This document shows positions 49,935 through 58,633 of a stretch of 64,000 nucleotides of DNA, piece by piece; the first letter of the stretch is position 1; the number at the start of each line of letters is the position of its first letter. This stretch comes from Bacteriovorax stolpii (GTDB lineage: Bacteria; Bdellovibrionota; Bacteriovoracia; Bacteriovoracales; Bacteriovoracaceae). The stretch spans positions 1 to 64,000 of the forward strand of contig CAMCYI010000012.1 of assembly GCA_945883845.1 (NCBI GenBank), given 5' to 3'. The notes under the pieces were generated by a model. The model made no database searches. It was not told where the DNA came from and saw only the letters and a program-made list of their open reading frames with translations. Made by a program: the position numbers and the translations under genes.

Positions 49935-51011
49935 ATGATTATTTATAATGATACGACCCTCGCCTTCATTCAGAGAAGTGAAGTTCTGGTTAAGGAAATT
50001 CTGCTGAGTATGGGATTTAAGGTGAATCGCAGCCGGTTCTTCCATAATAATTATTTCTATCCCATTCACATCGTTGTCTTCGAAGGGAATGAGTGGGGAC
50101 ACTTCAATGCCCCTTTCCTTCAGATTGGTCTTAACCAGAAACTCATCTATTCCGCTAAGGATTCAGTACTCCGGGATGTTCTCAAGCACGAACTCGCGCA
50201 CTACATCACCTATGTGCGCCATGGAGAAGTCCAACCACATGGCATGGAGTACAAGAATATCTGTCGCGAGTTCGGTTTTCCGACTGAAATCTCTGACGCT
50301 ACGATGAACATAGATGTTAGTAACCTCAGTAAAGAAGGTGATCTCACGTCTGAACGCGTAATTGAGAAAGTTAAAAAACTCCTTCAGCTCGCTCAGAGCT
50401 CGAACCCTCATGAAGCAGAGCTCGCGACGATGAAGGCAAACCAACTTCTTCTCCGTCACAATCTCGATCACCTTAAAGGTGAAGAAAATGAAACCATCTA
50501 CCTTGACCGTTTACTTGAGCGGCCCCGCAAGGACTCAAAGATGGTTGCGATCTACGAAATCCTCCGTCACTTCATTGTCCGGCCTGTTTTATCATATGGA
50601 AAAAATCGCTGCTGCCTTGAAGTCTCGGGAACACTCACCAACGTCAAGCTTGCCCGCTACGTCGCTGAGTTTCTCAATCGTGAGCTCGACCGCCTCTGGG
50701 AAGTAGTCCGTGAAGAAGATGGACTTCAGGGCCTGCGTGCGAAGAATTCTTTCTACACTGGTGTGGCCCGAGGATTTGAAGAGAAGATGAAGGCCAGTAA
50801 GGCCACCTTTTCAACGGAAGACCAGAAATCACTCATCCTGGTGGAAAAGAAACTCGATCACGATGTCCGCATGATCTATCGCCGACTCTCCTCGTCTCAC
50901 TCAGGTGGTCAGATGGATGAGCGCGCGAAGAGTGCCGGCGTGGCCAGAGGCAGAAATCTCACGATCCGTCAGGGAGTCGAGAGTTCCGGAAAAAAACTAT
51001 ACCTGACGTGA
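49935..51011 (+). CDS. SprT-like metalloprotease fused to DUF2786
   Basis: A 358-residue cytoplasmic protein. Residues 15-120 are SprT-like: VLKHELAHYITYVRHGE gives the HExxH zinc site (H85, E86, H89), and H102 in PHGMEYK supplies the third ligand. Next, residues about 140-182 (IEKVKKLLQLAQSSNPHEAELATMKANQLL) are a DUF2786 domain, and the remaining 170 residues follow the usual DUF2786 partner region. SprT/Spartan proteases degrade DNA-protein crosslinks in other organisms. DUF2786 proteins are often seen on phage and mobile DNA with unknown role. The fusion suggests a DNA-linked protease. The family calls are solid; the function is inferred. Confidence 0.85.
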   Translation: MIIYNDTTLAFIQRSEVLVKEILLSMGFKVNRSRFFHNNYFYPIHIVVFEGNEWGHFNAPFLQIGLNQKLIYSAKDSVLRDVLKHELAHYITYVRHGEVQPHGMEYKNICREFGFPTEISDATMNIDVSNLSKEGDLTSERVIEKVKKLLQLAQSSNPHEAELATMKANQLLLRHNLDHLKGEENETIYLDRLLERPRKDSKMVAIYEILRHFIVRPVLSYGKNRCCLEVSGTLTNVKLARYVAEFLNRELDRLWEVVREEDGLQGLRAKNSFYTGVARGFEEKMKASKATFSTEDQKSLILVEKKLDHDVRMIYRRLSSSHSGGQMDERAKSAGVARGRNLTIRQGVESSGKKLYLT

Positions 51012-51043
51012 TCCCAGCTTTAAACTGAGAGCACGAGGTTTGC

Positions 51044-51487
51044 ATGATCAACGCCGAACAGTTTCTCGAACTCTTTAGAACCGTCAACAAGTACGACATT
51101 GAGAATGGTCTTAAATTCGAAGTTCATGCACCTGGATCCATCACCTACCGCATGACCATTCAGGAAAAACATCTGAGTTCTCCACAGACAGCTCATGGTG
51201 CAGCACTTTCCGGCTTTATGGATTGCGTGCTCGGACTCTCCTCACTTTCAGAGGCCATCACAAAAGACGATCTCACTTCAACAGTCGAATTCAAAATTAA
51301 TTTCATCCGCCCGGCGAAGCTCGGCGATGAACTCATCGGAAACGGTAAAGTCATCCATCGTGGAAAAAGTCTCATCATCAGTTCCGGTGAAGTTAAAAAT
51401 CAGAAAGGTGATCTGATCGCCGTGGGACAGGGAACGTTCAACACATACCCCGCAAGTAAAAAGGATTTTTTGAATGAGCTTAAATAA
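51044..51487 (+). CDS. PaaI-type hotdog thioesterase
   Basis: A 147-residue single hotdog-fold protein. The helix segment PQTAHGAALSGFMDCVLGLSS holds the HG-x-x-x-x-x-x-D motif of PaaI/YbgC-like acyl-CoA thioesterases, with catalytic aspartate in MDC. The later FKINFIRPAKLGDELIGNGKVI and the closing GTFNTYP are the standard strands. It should hydrolyse an acyl- or aryl-CoA thioester; the substrate is open. The start follows GAGGTTTGC. It overlaps the DUF423 gene by 14 bases. Confidence 0.9.
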   Translation: MINAEQFLELFRTVNKYDIENGLKFEVHAPGSITYRMTIQEKHLSSPQTAHGAALSGFMDCVLGLSSLSEAITKDDLTSTVEFKINFIRPAKLGDELIGNGKVIHRGKSLIISSGEVKNQKGDLIAVGQGTFNTYPASKKDFLNELK

Positions 51488-51863
51488 TCAGGCACGCCAG
51501 TCTCTGCTCTATGGAACGGTTCTACTCGCTCTCGCGGTATTAATCGGTGCCTTCGGCGCTCACGGCCTCAAGAATCTCGTCGAAGCAGAAAAGCTCGCCA
51601 CGTTTGAGACGGGTGTGCGTTACCATTTCTACCACGGCTTTGGTTTGATTCTTCTCGGACTTTTCGCTCAACTCTTTCCCAACGTAAAGGCCCAGCTTTC
51701 ACACTGGGCCTTTGTTGTCGGTATCTTACTTTTTTCTTTTAACTGCTACTTCTACGTTTTATCCGGCATGAAAGTTTTCGCGATGATTGTCCCTGTCGGA
51801 GGCCTTCTCTTCGTTCTCGGATGGGGAGCTTTCGCTCTCGCCATCCATAAATCTAAAAACTGA
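51474..51863 (+). CDS. DUF423 membrane protein
   Basis: A 129-residue protein with four transmembrane helices, matching the small DUF423 (YgdD-like) family: the first helix ends in LIGAFGAHGLKN, followed by FETGVRYHFYHGFGLILLGL, then two more helices (WAFVVGILLFSFNCYFYVLSG and VPVGGLLFVLGWGAFAL). Function of the family is unknown. Its ATG lies inside the end of the thioesterase gene, after AAGGATTTTTTGA. Confidence 0.9.
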   Translation: MSLNNQARQSLLYGTVLLALAVLIGAFGAHGLKNLVEAEKLATFETGVRYHFYHGFGLILLGLFAQLFPNVKAQLSHWAFVVGILLFSFNCYFYVLSGMKVFAMIVPVGGLLFVLGWGAFALAIHKSKN

Positions 51864-51888
51864 TCTTACTTCATAACAATTCTTTTTT

Positions 51889-53391
51889 TTATTCAGTACA
51901 AGACGGCGCAACCAATGGCTCACTTTCAGCATATTCGTGCCAGGTCGGAGGGATACATTTCAGGCGGTACAGAAACGTATCAATCTTCGTCATAGTCGAG
52001 CGGATTTGCGGCATGCTGGCGTGATCTGAGTTTGCACCTGCGATCACATCAAAAACGCGGGTAAGTTTTGCAATTTCCTCGTTCGTCTGTAGGCGAGTCA
52101 GTCCGTTGAGTGAATCACCATTAAGTTTTTTATGTCCGCGGTAAGCCGCCTTCACCTCCAGATCGGTCGAGGCATCTACGAGTGCATCAAGACTAGCGTA
52201 CATCGTATCAAGATCGGCCTTCAGATATTTTCCGATGTTCTTCTTCGTATCCTGAAAGAAGCGAAGGAAAAGGACCTGATCCGCAGTGATCTCTGGATTT
52301 ACAAATCCGGAGGTAAAACAGAACTCGTTATTTCGAAGATAACTGTAGATCGAGCGAAGTGCCGGCGTATTATCAGGTTCTCTTTCACCTGAGTAGTAAG
52401 CCATGACTGTTTCCCAGTCGTAGTCATACTCGAAAGTAGCACGACACTGATCTTCCATACTGGCCGTTGAAACGTAGTTCGCAAGTCCGGTTCTCATAGA
52501 CTCCGGTATCTCGTCAGCACTTGTGGCCGGAGATATGTAAAAGTAAGAAGGTGAAGCGTCCTGCTCAACACAGTTTGGAGCAATGAAAACTCCGGCCGTC
52601 ATTATGTTCAGGTTCTGGACTTGATTGAGCATGGTCTGAACTCTACTGCGTGATGCACTTCTCGGAAGGCTTTTCTCTCCTCTTAAAAGACCAGAGATAT
52701 AGGTGCCGGCACCGATTCTCGTCGAAGCAGGAGCAGACCCAACAAAACCTCCCAGGACCCGCATGCTTGGAAACACCCTCCGCCACTGATCGACCTGGTC
52801 TGGGGTTCCTGTCCAGCATCCCATCAAAAGCAGAGGCCCCATATCACTGAAGACTTCGCTATTCTGTGATACGAGTCCGCTAATTTCAGCAATCGTCGTC
52901 TCGCCAGTATCTCCATAGAAGTGCCCACCACCATCGTGGCCTGAAATAATCATTGAAGAGACTTTCACGCCGTTTGCTTTTGATTGGGCGAGAAAATCGT
53001 CGAGCTGTTTGGTAACGTCAGCGGCTCCACCATCCAATGAATCGTAATAGGCATACTCAGCACGTATGAATTCCGGTTCGATTGCACTCGAGCAAGCAAG
53101 ATCTTCTGCTTCTGCACATGCATCGTATCTCTCGCGGATACCATCATACTGCACCCTTAATCTTTCTTGTTCTGCTACGCGATTTTTTATGTCTTCAGGA
53201 TTCACAGTCGGCAACATCACCAATAGCTCACCTCTCGCACAAGCTCCTTCAATCGCACCTTTCTCTTCCTCTCCACCTTCATGGAAAGCAAGCATCAGAA
53301 CGACCTTCTTTGGATCAACGGGCCTTGAACAAGCTGCATACGCTGACGTACCAAGCCCTATTAATAATATGGAAGCGACAAGGGTCTTCAT
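51889..53391 (-). CDS. Exported protein resembling a clan CD (caspase-fold) peptidase
   Basis: A 500-residue precursor with a signal peptide of about 20 residues (GTSAYAAC). Residues 28-195 look like a caspase-type fold: a first strand VVLMLAF, then the strand SSMIISGHDGGG with candidate histidine H152, then GPLLLMGCWTG with candidate nucleophile C192. Four hydrophobic residues before the His-Gly/Asp-Gly and before the Gly-Cys are the hallmark of clan CD peptidases. The spacing of 40 residues also fits. The C-terminal 250 residues are helical with several cysteines. I do not know a named subfamily. The start follows CAGGAGTAAAAA. Proteolytic activity is a prediction. Confidence 0.72.
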   Translation of the reverse strand: MKTLVASILLIGLGTSAYAACSRPVDPKKVVLMLAFHEGGEEEKGAIEGACARGELLVMLPTVNPEDIKNRVAEQERLRVQYDGIRERYDACAEAEDLACSSAIEPEFIRAEYAYYDSLDGGAADVTKQLDDFLAQSKANGVKVSSMIISGHDGGGHFYGDTGETTIAEISGLVSQNSEVFSDMGPLLLMGCWTGTPDQVDQWRRVFPSMRVLGGFVGSAPASTRIGAGTYISGLLRGEKSLPRSASRSRVQTMLNQVQNLNIMTAGVFIAPNCVEQDASPSYFYISPATSADEIPESMRTGLANYVSTASMEDQCRATFEYDYDWETVMAYYSGEREPDNTPALRSIYSYLRNNEFCFTSGFVNPEITADQVLFLRFFQDTKKNIGKYLKADLDTMYASLDALVDASTDLEVKAAYRGHKKLNGDSLNGLTRLQTNEEIAKLTRVFDVIAGANSDHASMPQIRSTMTKIDTFLYRLKCIPPTWHEYAESEPLVAPSCTE

Positions 53392-53394
53392 TTT

Positions 53395-53778
53395 TTACTC
53401 CTGGCCATGGGATATGAGTTCCTGGGCAGTCTCGAGCTTTGATTTCTCAAGCTCCGGATGTTTCGAAAGCACACGTTCGATCGCTTTCGGTCCTGGTCTT
53501 GAGAGTTTGAGATAGAGTGAGTCTTTTTCAAAGTCATCCCAGTTCTCCAAAGCCCCAGAGAGACCGCTTTGCTTGAAAATCTTGTTCCTCACTGTGACAC
53601 TTGGAAGTCCTGACGAGTACGTGGAATTCTGATGAGGCAATACTTTAACGTTTGGTCCACCGAGTGAACTCGCATCGATGTTTTCATCCACGGGAAGAAC
53701 GAGGAACTTATCTTCCTTGCTGGCGTCACCGGCAAATGCACAAGAAGAAATCAGCATCAAAAAAATTAACTTTTTCAC
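53395..53778 (-). CDS. Exported hypothetical protein, GTG start
   Basis: A 127-residue precursor. The frame has an ATG farther upstream, but that would run into the neighbouring lipoprotein gene. A GTG at 53778 preceded by GGCAGGTCTCT fits a ribosome site and gives a good signal peptide (KKLIFLMLISSCAFAG). The mature part is polar, without cysteine after the signal, ending in a helical stretch (ERVLSKHPELEKSKLETAQEL). It is three bases upstream of the caspase-like gene and 14 bases downstream of a lipoprotein gene on the same strand, so these three are probably one operon. Function unknown. Confidence 0.65.
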   Translation of the reverse strand: MKKLIFLMLISSCAFAGDASKEDKFLVLPVDENIDASSLGGPNVKVLPHQNSTYSSGLPSVTVRNKIFKQSGLSGALENWDDFEKDSLYLKLSRPGPKAIERVLSKHPELEKSKLETAQELISHGQE

Positions 53779-53792
53779 AGAGACCTGCCTTT

Positions 53793-54938
53793 TTAAAAAA
53801 CTGGTATACCAAATCCGCAATTCTGTTTTAAATATTCATCAAACTCTTTATCTGTCGCAAATTTAAATTCAATCGGTGTGACATCGAGAGGTTCCCAGAA
53901 GTCCGTCTTCGGACGAACGCATCTTTGTCCTGTGGTTCCGTTAATAATCAGAACATCCACCGAGCCTTTGCTTCCGAATTCGCTGTCAATTTTATCTCTT
54001 TCAAACTGACCGAGTTCCGGCGACTGGCCACGGGCATTAGCACGAAGAATGATCCCTTTACCGTTGTAACGGAGATCGGCGTAATTTCTTTTTGATTTAT
54101 CTTTTGAAAGATCTAACGGGCCTTCAGTGAAAACACCGTCGACAATTTCCTTCGAATCTTTGGAGAACACCATCTTCTCCCCCGTTGGTAACGTCACTTC
54201 GAGCGTGCCTGCGAGTTGCTCGAGAAGGAAGATCTGCTTGCGTGGAAAAAACATAAAATGCGAATGCATGCCGTGAGAGTTGGTCGAGCTTGGGATATCA
54301 TCCACTCTCAGGGAAAGATTCTGTCTCGCGTGCTCAACGTAATCGAAGTTAAAGTGACGGGCAGCAACTGGATTTTTCGCAGTTTTCACAATCTTGTTAT
54401 CGCCAAGATTCTCAAATGAGAAACCTTCAAAGGTATTCGTCGAAGAGGCACTTCCGCGGGATACGCTGACTTCGCCCAGGCTTTTGGTTTCCCAGAAATC
54501 ATGACCGATAGGTAAAAGTTTATCTTTTAGAGGTTCTTTGGTCGTCTTGATGCTGAACGCCGTGCTCGCCGTTTTTTCCTGCCAGTCGACCTGCATGGTA
54601 ATTGAAGGACTCTTCACTCGCGGAAGGATCTCGGCTTTATAAACACCCTGTCTGAGTGAAAAAGGCTTTGCTTCAATATCAACGTTTGAAGAGAGTGTCA
54701 GATCGTAAGGATCCACATCGGTGAGGAGCTCACCTTTATCATCGTAAAGTTTAACCGTGATGAAAGTAGAGTCCATCCCGCTCGCAAAGATCACCGGGTC
54801 TTTCACCTGTACTTCAATCTTCTTCACGACAGAATCTTCACGGGTAAGACTCGCCAAATACTTCTTGGAGGAGTTGTATTTATACTTCCATGAAGTCTGG
54901 GAGCACGCCAAAAGTGTGAGCAATAAAAAGTAGCGCAT
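53793..54938 (-). CDS. Lipoprotein of unknown function
   Basis: A 381-residue precursor with a very short signal and lipobox (LLLTLLAC, cysteine at about residue 12). The first 130 mature residues form an immunoglobulin-like strand pattern (VKDPVIFASGMDSTFITVKLYDDKG, as in bacterial Ig-like invasin repeats). The second half is beta-rich with FMFFPRKQIFLLEQLAGTLEVTLP, like an adhesin or envelope scaffold. Two cysteines near the end (RCVRP and NCGFG) may pair. It is first in an apparent operon with the GTG-start exported protein and the caspase-like protein. The start lies within a TCCGA-CTTA-TCGGA hairpin region. Confidence 0.72.
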   Translation of the reverse strand: MRYFLLLTLLACSQTSWKYKYNSSKKYLASLTREDSVVKKIEVQVKDPVIFASGMDSTFITVKLYDDKGELLTDVDPYDLTLSSNVDIEAKPFSLRQGVYKAEILPRVKSPSITMQVDWQEKTASTAFSIKTTKEPLKDKLLPIGHDFWETKSLGEVSVSRGSASSTNTFEGFSFENLGDNKIVKTAKNPVAARHFNFDYVEHARQNLSLRVDDIPSSTNSHGMHSHFMFFPRKQIFLLEQLAGTLEVTLPTGEKMVFSKDSKEIVDGVFTEGPLDLSKDKSKRNYADLRYNGKGIILRANARGQSPELGQFERDKIDSEFGSKGSVDVLIINGTTGQRCVRPKTDFWEPLDVTPIEFKFATDKEFDEYLKQNCGFGIPVF

Positions 54939-54991
54939 GTCCGACTTATCGGAAGGACAGCCTCAAACCTGAGCAAAATGTTAAGGTATTA

Positions 54992-55711
54992 TTAAACCTG
55001 GCGGGCCTCGGCGCCGTAGACCCATTTATGTTGCTGGCCTATCACTCTGAAAGGCAGTCCGAAATTCTCATTCAAATTTACAACGTGCTGAAATCTCTGC
55101 ATCGGGAAAGCTTCCCCTGGCTCAAAACAAGGTGTGAGACACCATGATGGCGGGTTTATTCCGTTCTGTTTAATAAAGTGGAAAGCATCGTAGGTACTCT
55201 CAAAATCCTTCTTATCAGCGACGACGGCCTTGATCTGGGCCTTGTGGCCATAATCCCGGATAAATTTAAGAAGGAGGTCTTTTGACGTCGTAACTTCAGT
55301 CGATGGAGTTTTGAAATCGTAGGAAACAAAATCCACCAGATCGAAGACTTCTTTCACCACACGAGTACCGGCTGCTTCGATGTTCACGTAGTAATCTCTC
55401 GCTTTCAATTCTTTGATGAGAACAAGTAGAGAAGGTACGTGTGATGGGTGGAGAGGATCTCCGCCAGTAATTGAAACGCGTTTGATGATGTTTTGAGAGA
55501 GAGTTTCAACTTTCTCCATCACTTCATCGAGGGCCATTGTAAATTCCGGATTAAAGTCCCACGTTTCTTTCGAATCGCAGTTCACGCAACCAATATGGCA
55601 GCCCTGAAAGCGCACGAAGACCTGAGGCGTTCCGATATGAATGCCTTCACCTTCTGTGGCCCGGTAAATGGAGTTAATTAACAAAGTCGTCATTGGGTCG
55701 GATGCTAACAT
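54992..55711 (-). CDS. queE: 7-carboxy-7-deazaguanine synthase
   Basis: A 239-residue radical SAM enzyme of queuosine and 7-deazapurine biosynthesis, converting 6-carboxytetrahydropterin to 7-carboxy-7-deazaguanine. The cluster motif is GCHIGCVNCDSKETW, the short C-x3-C-x2-C spacing (C38, C42, C45) typical of QueE. The start region ATEGEGIHIGTPQVFVRFQ and the SITGGDPLHP strand are family hallmarks. The ATG at 55711 follows AGAGGATTCTGCCT; a second at 55693 is possible. Other queuosine genes are not in the window. The next gene on this strand is unrelated. Confidence 0.93.
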   Translation of the reverse strand: MLASDPMTTLLINSIYRATEGEGIHIGTPQVFVRFQGCHIGCVNCDSKETWDFNPEFTMALDEVMEKVETLSQNIIKRVSITGGDPLHPSHVPSLLVLIKELKARDYYVNIEAAGTRVVKEVFDLVDFVSYDFKTPSTEVTTSKDLLLKFIRDYGHKAQIKAVVADKKDFESTYDAFHFIKQNGINPPSWCLTPCFEPGEAFPMQRFQHVVNLNENFGLPFRVIGQQHKWVYGAEARQV

Positions 55712-55835
55712 AGGCAGAATCCTCTGAAAACAAAGCGTTTACCTCTGCCGGAAGAGCAGTAATTTTTACAAACGAGATTTGTCTGACTATGATTAACCCA
55801 TAGAATTTCTTAATATGGGCGGCAGAGGACACTTC

Positions 55836-56732
55836 ATGAAAATGCTGAGATATATGACCCCGTTTCTGGGGCTGATTTTATTGAGCTGCGGACTCAACGA
55901 TGTCGGCAGTTCGAATCGCAGTACTGGTGGAGATGAAGATGATACTCCAGGCTTAAGTGAAGATGAAAATCACATCGTCCTTTCGCAAATGCACCGTACC
56001 CGTGAAAACATAACCCTGACCTCTCTTGAAGAAATCGCCAGGCTCATTTCCGGAGTTCCTAGTTCAGTTTACAGAAAAGTTCCCAACATCAAATTAGACG
56101 ACGAAGGAACAGTAAATGGTAACGTCATCAGCAGATCGGTAATTGCTAGACCAAGAATTGACTGCGGAAACAAGCCTTTAATGGGTGGAATTGATAACAG
56201 GATCATTGACTGCCTGAAAGTTGTAGCAGACCGTGCCAGCTGGAGCGGAAGTAATTTCGGTGCTGCCGGTGAAGCGTCCTGGAAACTAGTTCAGTACAAC
56301 AAAACTGATAACCAGGAAATCTGGCTTGATACCAAGACTGGTCTCGTCTGGTCAGACGTCATAGAAGTCGGAAACTGGTGTCAGGCTTCCGGCAATATTC
56401 AGAAAAAAACCGACACAGGCCTTCCTGATGGAATCGATTGTTCCATCGAACAAAAAGGCGAATCATATTGTACCAAGTACGAAGCTTCGAACCTCGGGAA
56501 TGCGATTGTCTGGAGACTTCCAACTCGAAACGATTATCTTCAAGCCGACCTCGATGGTCTTCGTCTCGTTCTCGATAATAAAAATTCTACTTTCTGGACG
56601 GCGACCTTAGTTTCTGGAGTTGCAAACAGAGACCAGGCCTGGCTCTACAATGACGGTAAAGGCACACTGACTTCAGATGATATGAGAAACAATCACCGGA
56701 TTCGCTGTGTAGGATCACCCAGCCGTCTCTAA
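55836..56732 (+). CDS. Lipoprotein with a DUF1566/Lcl-type C-terminal domain
   Basis: A 298-residue precursor beginning at an ATG after AGAGGACACTTC. The signal has the lipobox LILLSC. A low-complexity acidic stretch follows (GGDEDDTPGLSEDEN). From about residue 145 the sequence is a DUF1566-like fold: EIWLDTKTGLVWSD, then WRLPTRNDYLQADLDGLR, FWTATLVSG and the closing HRIRCVGS. DUF1566 is a C-type-lectin-like exported domain, found in Lcl adhesins and fibrobacter-like proteins. It heads a plus-strand operon of five overlapping genes. A surface binding role is likely; its ligand is unknown. Confidence 0.78.
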   Translation: MKMLRYMTPFLGLILLSCGLNDVGSSNRSTGGDEDDTPGLSEDENHIVLSQMHRTRENITLTSLEEIARLISGVPSSVYRKVPNIKLDDEGTVNGNVISRSVIARPRIDCGNKPLMGGIDNRIIDCLKVVADRASWSGSNFGAAGEASWKLVQYNKTDNQEIWLDTKTGLVWSDVIEVGNWCQASGNIQKKTDTGLPDGIDCSIEQKGESYCTKYEASNLGNAIVWRLPTRNDYLQADLDGLRLVLDNKNSTFWTATLVSGVANRDQAWLYNDGKGTLTSDDMRNNHRIRCVGSPSRL

Positions 56733-57286
56733 TGGATATCGAATCCCGCTACCAAAAAGTCATTGAAGAAATCAAACTCGGTCATCGTGCTCTCACCCGC
56801 ATGAGTGATGATGAACATAATGAGCTTCTGCAGGCCCTTGATGATGATCTTGAACGTAAAGATTTTCTTCATATGGAGAAAGTACTTTGCCTCCTCGAAC
56901 ATTCGGCTTCGCTTTTCACTCCTGCAGAAAAGACTCTGGTGAACCTCCTCAATTCCGATCTTCCCGATCCCTTAATTATTTTCACTCTCAATACCTCCCG
57001 ACGACACATCATTCAGGGCCAGTTTCAAAGAGGCCAGCGTCTAAAGTATGAGTTTCTTGAAGCTCTCAAAAAACGACTCCACTCTTCGTCTCCAGAGGTC
57101 GTTGAATGGACTCTCCGAACCATCGAAGAATGTGGCAATCAGGGTGTATATTTCCTGCGAGAATTTGATAAGATTAAACCAGCGCCATGGAAATGGTTCA
57201 ATGCCCATCAGAGAGCGGTGAGAGAACTCATCGCAATGCTAGAGCGGCGCTGGAGTCGATTTGAAAAACCGAAGTCAGAATCCTAA
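56732..57286 (+). CDS. Hypothetical helical protein
   Basis: A 184-residue all-helical soluble protein whose ATG overlaps the stop of the lipoprotein gene (TAATG). It has short repeats of the style of HEAT/Armadillo (EFLEALKKRL, SPEVVEWTLRTIEECGNQG, then AHQRAVRELIAMLERR), but I cannot assign a family. There are two cysteines and no membrane segment. Gene 3 of the operon starts inside its end with a 26-base overlap, so the cluster is strongly coupled. Confidence 0.65.
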   Translation: MDIESRYQKVIEEIKLGHRALTRMSDDEHNELLQALDDDLERKDFLHMEKVLCLLEHSASLFTPAEKTLVNLLNSDLPDPLIIFTLNTSRRHIIQGQFQRGQRLKYEFLEALKKRLHSSSPEVVEWTLRTIEECGNQGVYFLREFDKIKPAPWKWFNAHQRAVRELIAMLERRWSRFEKPKSES

Positions 57287-57602
57287 CGATCTCTTGAAGA
57301 AAATTATCGAGCTTGAAAATATGGCGGCCATGCCTTTGGTCGACATGAACGGAAGAGAAGACATACCAGTTGAAATCCGTGTGAACGAAAATATAGGCCC
57401 AGCGATGTTCAAACCAGATCCCTTTAAACACGGTGGCTTTATGGCGAACTCACTGACCATCAAGGCCATGCGCCCCGATATATTTGTGGTTGGAGATTCT
57501 CTTGATGATCTCGCCGAAGACTACCATTGCGGGTGCGGTAAAAACTTTGATCTTCAGTTCTGGAAAATCTGCCCGTATTGTGCGCGGGAGATCAAAGCCT
57601 GA
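57261..57602 (+). CDS. Small zinc-ribbon protein, likely TTG start
   Basis: A 113-residue protein opening at a TTG at 57261 that follows GGAG by seven bases; the next ATG is 20 codons in (57321). The C-terminal 25 residues form a zinc ribbon, HCGCGKN then ICPYCARE. The middle carries PDPFKHGGFMANSL and a DSLDDLAEDYH stretch. No family is recognised. It is in the coupled operon between the helical protein and the gene at 57602. A one-base overlap (TGATG) links it to the next gene. Confidence 0.6.
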   Translation: MKNRSQNPNDLLKKIIELENMAAMPLVDMNGREDIPVEIRVNENIGPAMFKPDPFKHGGFMANSLTIKAMRPDIFVVGDSLDDLAEDYHCGCGKNFDLQFWKICPYCAREIKA

Positions 57603-58633
57603 TGATCCTGGTTCAAAAATACCATTCTATTCACGAGATAGATCCCGAGTTCATCACGAATCTCGAGACTCTTCTTCAGGAAGACGTTCCTGCATTTAAT
57701 GTTCTGGTTGATCGTCACGACAAAGCGCCGGACACCGATGTTTTTACGTTTTTTCTTTTCTTTGCTCCGACTCAAAATACTCCTGTTGGTTTCGCGCAGA
57801 TTTGCCTGAGAAAAATCCCGGGCGAAAAATATGTGCCCTGGTACAAGAAGCTTTGTTTTTTCTGTCGAAAGGATTACAAGCAATGGAAAGAGATCATCTG
57901 GAAAGTCAGTGACGGAAATTGTGGGCTCAGCGTTTTTGATCCTAAGTATGCCCGAGGTGGAAAAGAAAAACTTCAGAAACTGATGACCGAGTACGAAGGA
58001 CGTACAGATATCAAGGCCCAGCAGCAATACGCTCTTAAAGGTTTGCAGGAATTTAAAACTTCCTGGGTAGAACCTCAGATATGGACAAAAGAAACTTTCG
58101 TCCTTGAGCCTCTTTCGAAAGCATACAAGACTTACCCTGATTATCTTGCAAGCCTTTCACCTGAAGTTCAGACACACATCATGAAGAACTGGAAAGAGCT
58201 TCATAATGCCGGCAAGATCGAGATGGGAGATTATCCGAAGCCTTCTGAGGCCCCTCATACAATCCCTGTACCTGAGGCAACTCTGAAACTCTGGGAAGAG
58301 AGAAATGCACAGCTCTTAACTTTTGAAAAAGATCTCAAAATACTTGGTTGTCTCGTTATGCTCACTGGAAAAAATGGAAACGTTTTCTTCGAGCCATTTC
58401 CCTTTGAACCGGAAGGCGAAGCGATCGTTGGCGATGAACTCTACACTCAGTACGCTCTTTTGAAATTCTTTGAAACGCCGAATGCCCGCAAATGTCATCT
58501 TCTGAAATTCGGAAGCAAGCTTGCCTTTGAAGAGAAGAAAGATCTTTCGTTCTTTCTGGAGCAGGGATTTCAGATGAAGACAGTCGTTCAGACTTTTCAA
58601 TCAAAAATACCCGCTCTCAATCGGCCTCTATGA
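57602..58633 (+). CDS. Hypothetical protein, possibly GNAT-like
   Basis: A 343-residue cytoplasmic protein. The ATG overlaps the previous stop by one base. Some parts look like GNAT acetyltransferase strands (VFTFFLFFAPTQNTPVGFAQICLRK near residue 48, ARKCHLLKFGSKLAFEEK near the end), and two cysteines sit in LCFFCRKD. There is no signal peptide. The assignment is weak. It is the fourth gene of the coupled operon; the globin gene starts four bases before its end. Confidence 0.6.
   Translation: MILVQKYHSIHEIDPEFITNLETLLQEDVPAFNVLVDRHDKAPDTDVFTFFLFFAPTQNTPVGFAQICLRKIPGEKYVPWYKKLCFFCRKDYKQWKEIIWKVSDGNCGLSVFDPKYARGGKEKLQKLMTEYEGRTDIKAQQQYALKGLQEFKTSWVEPQIWTKETFVLEPLSKAYKTYPDYLASLSPEVQTHIMKNWKELHNAGKIEMGDYPKPSEAPHTIPVPEATLKLWEERNAQLLTFEKDLKILGCLVMLTGKNGNVFFEPFPFEPEGEAIVGDELYTQYALLKFFETPNARKCHLLKFGSKLAFEEKKDLSFFLEQGFQMKTVVQTFQSKIPALNRPL

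Noticed and set aside
55909..55919. GTTCGAATCGC, like a tRNA T-loop
   Set aside because: It lies within the lipoprotein gene, and no acceptor, anticodon or D-arm can be formed around it.
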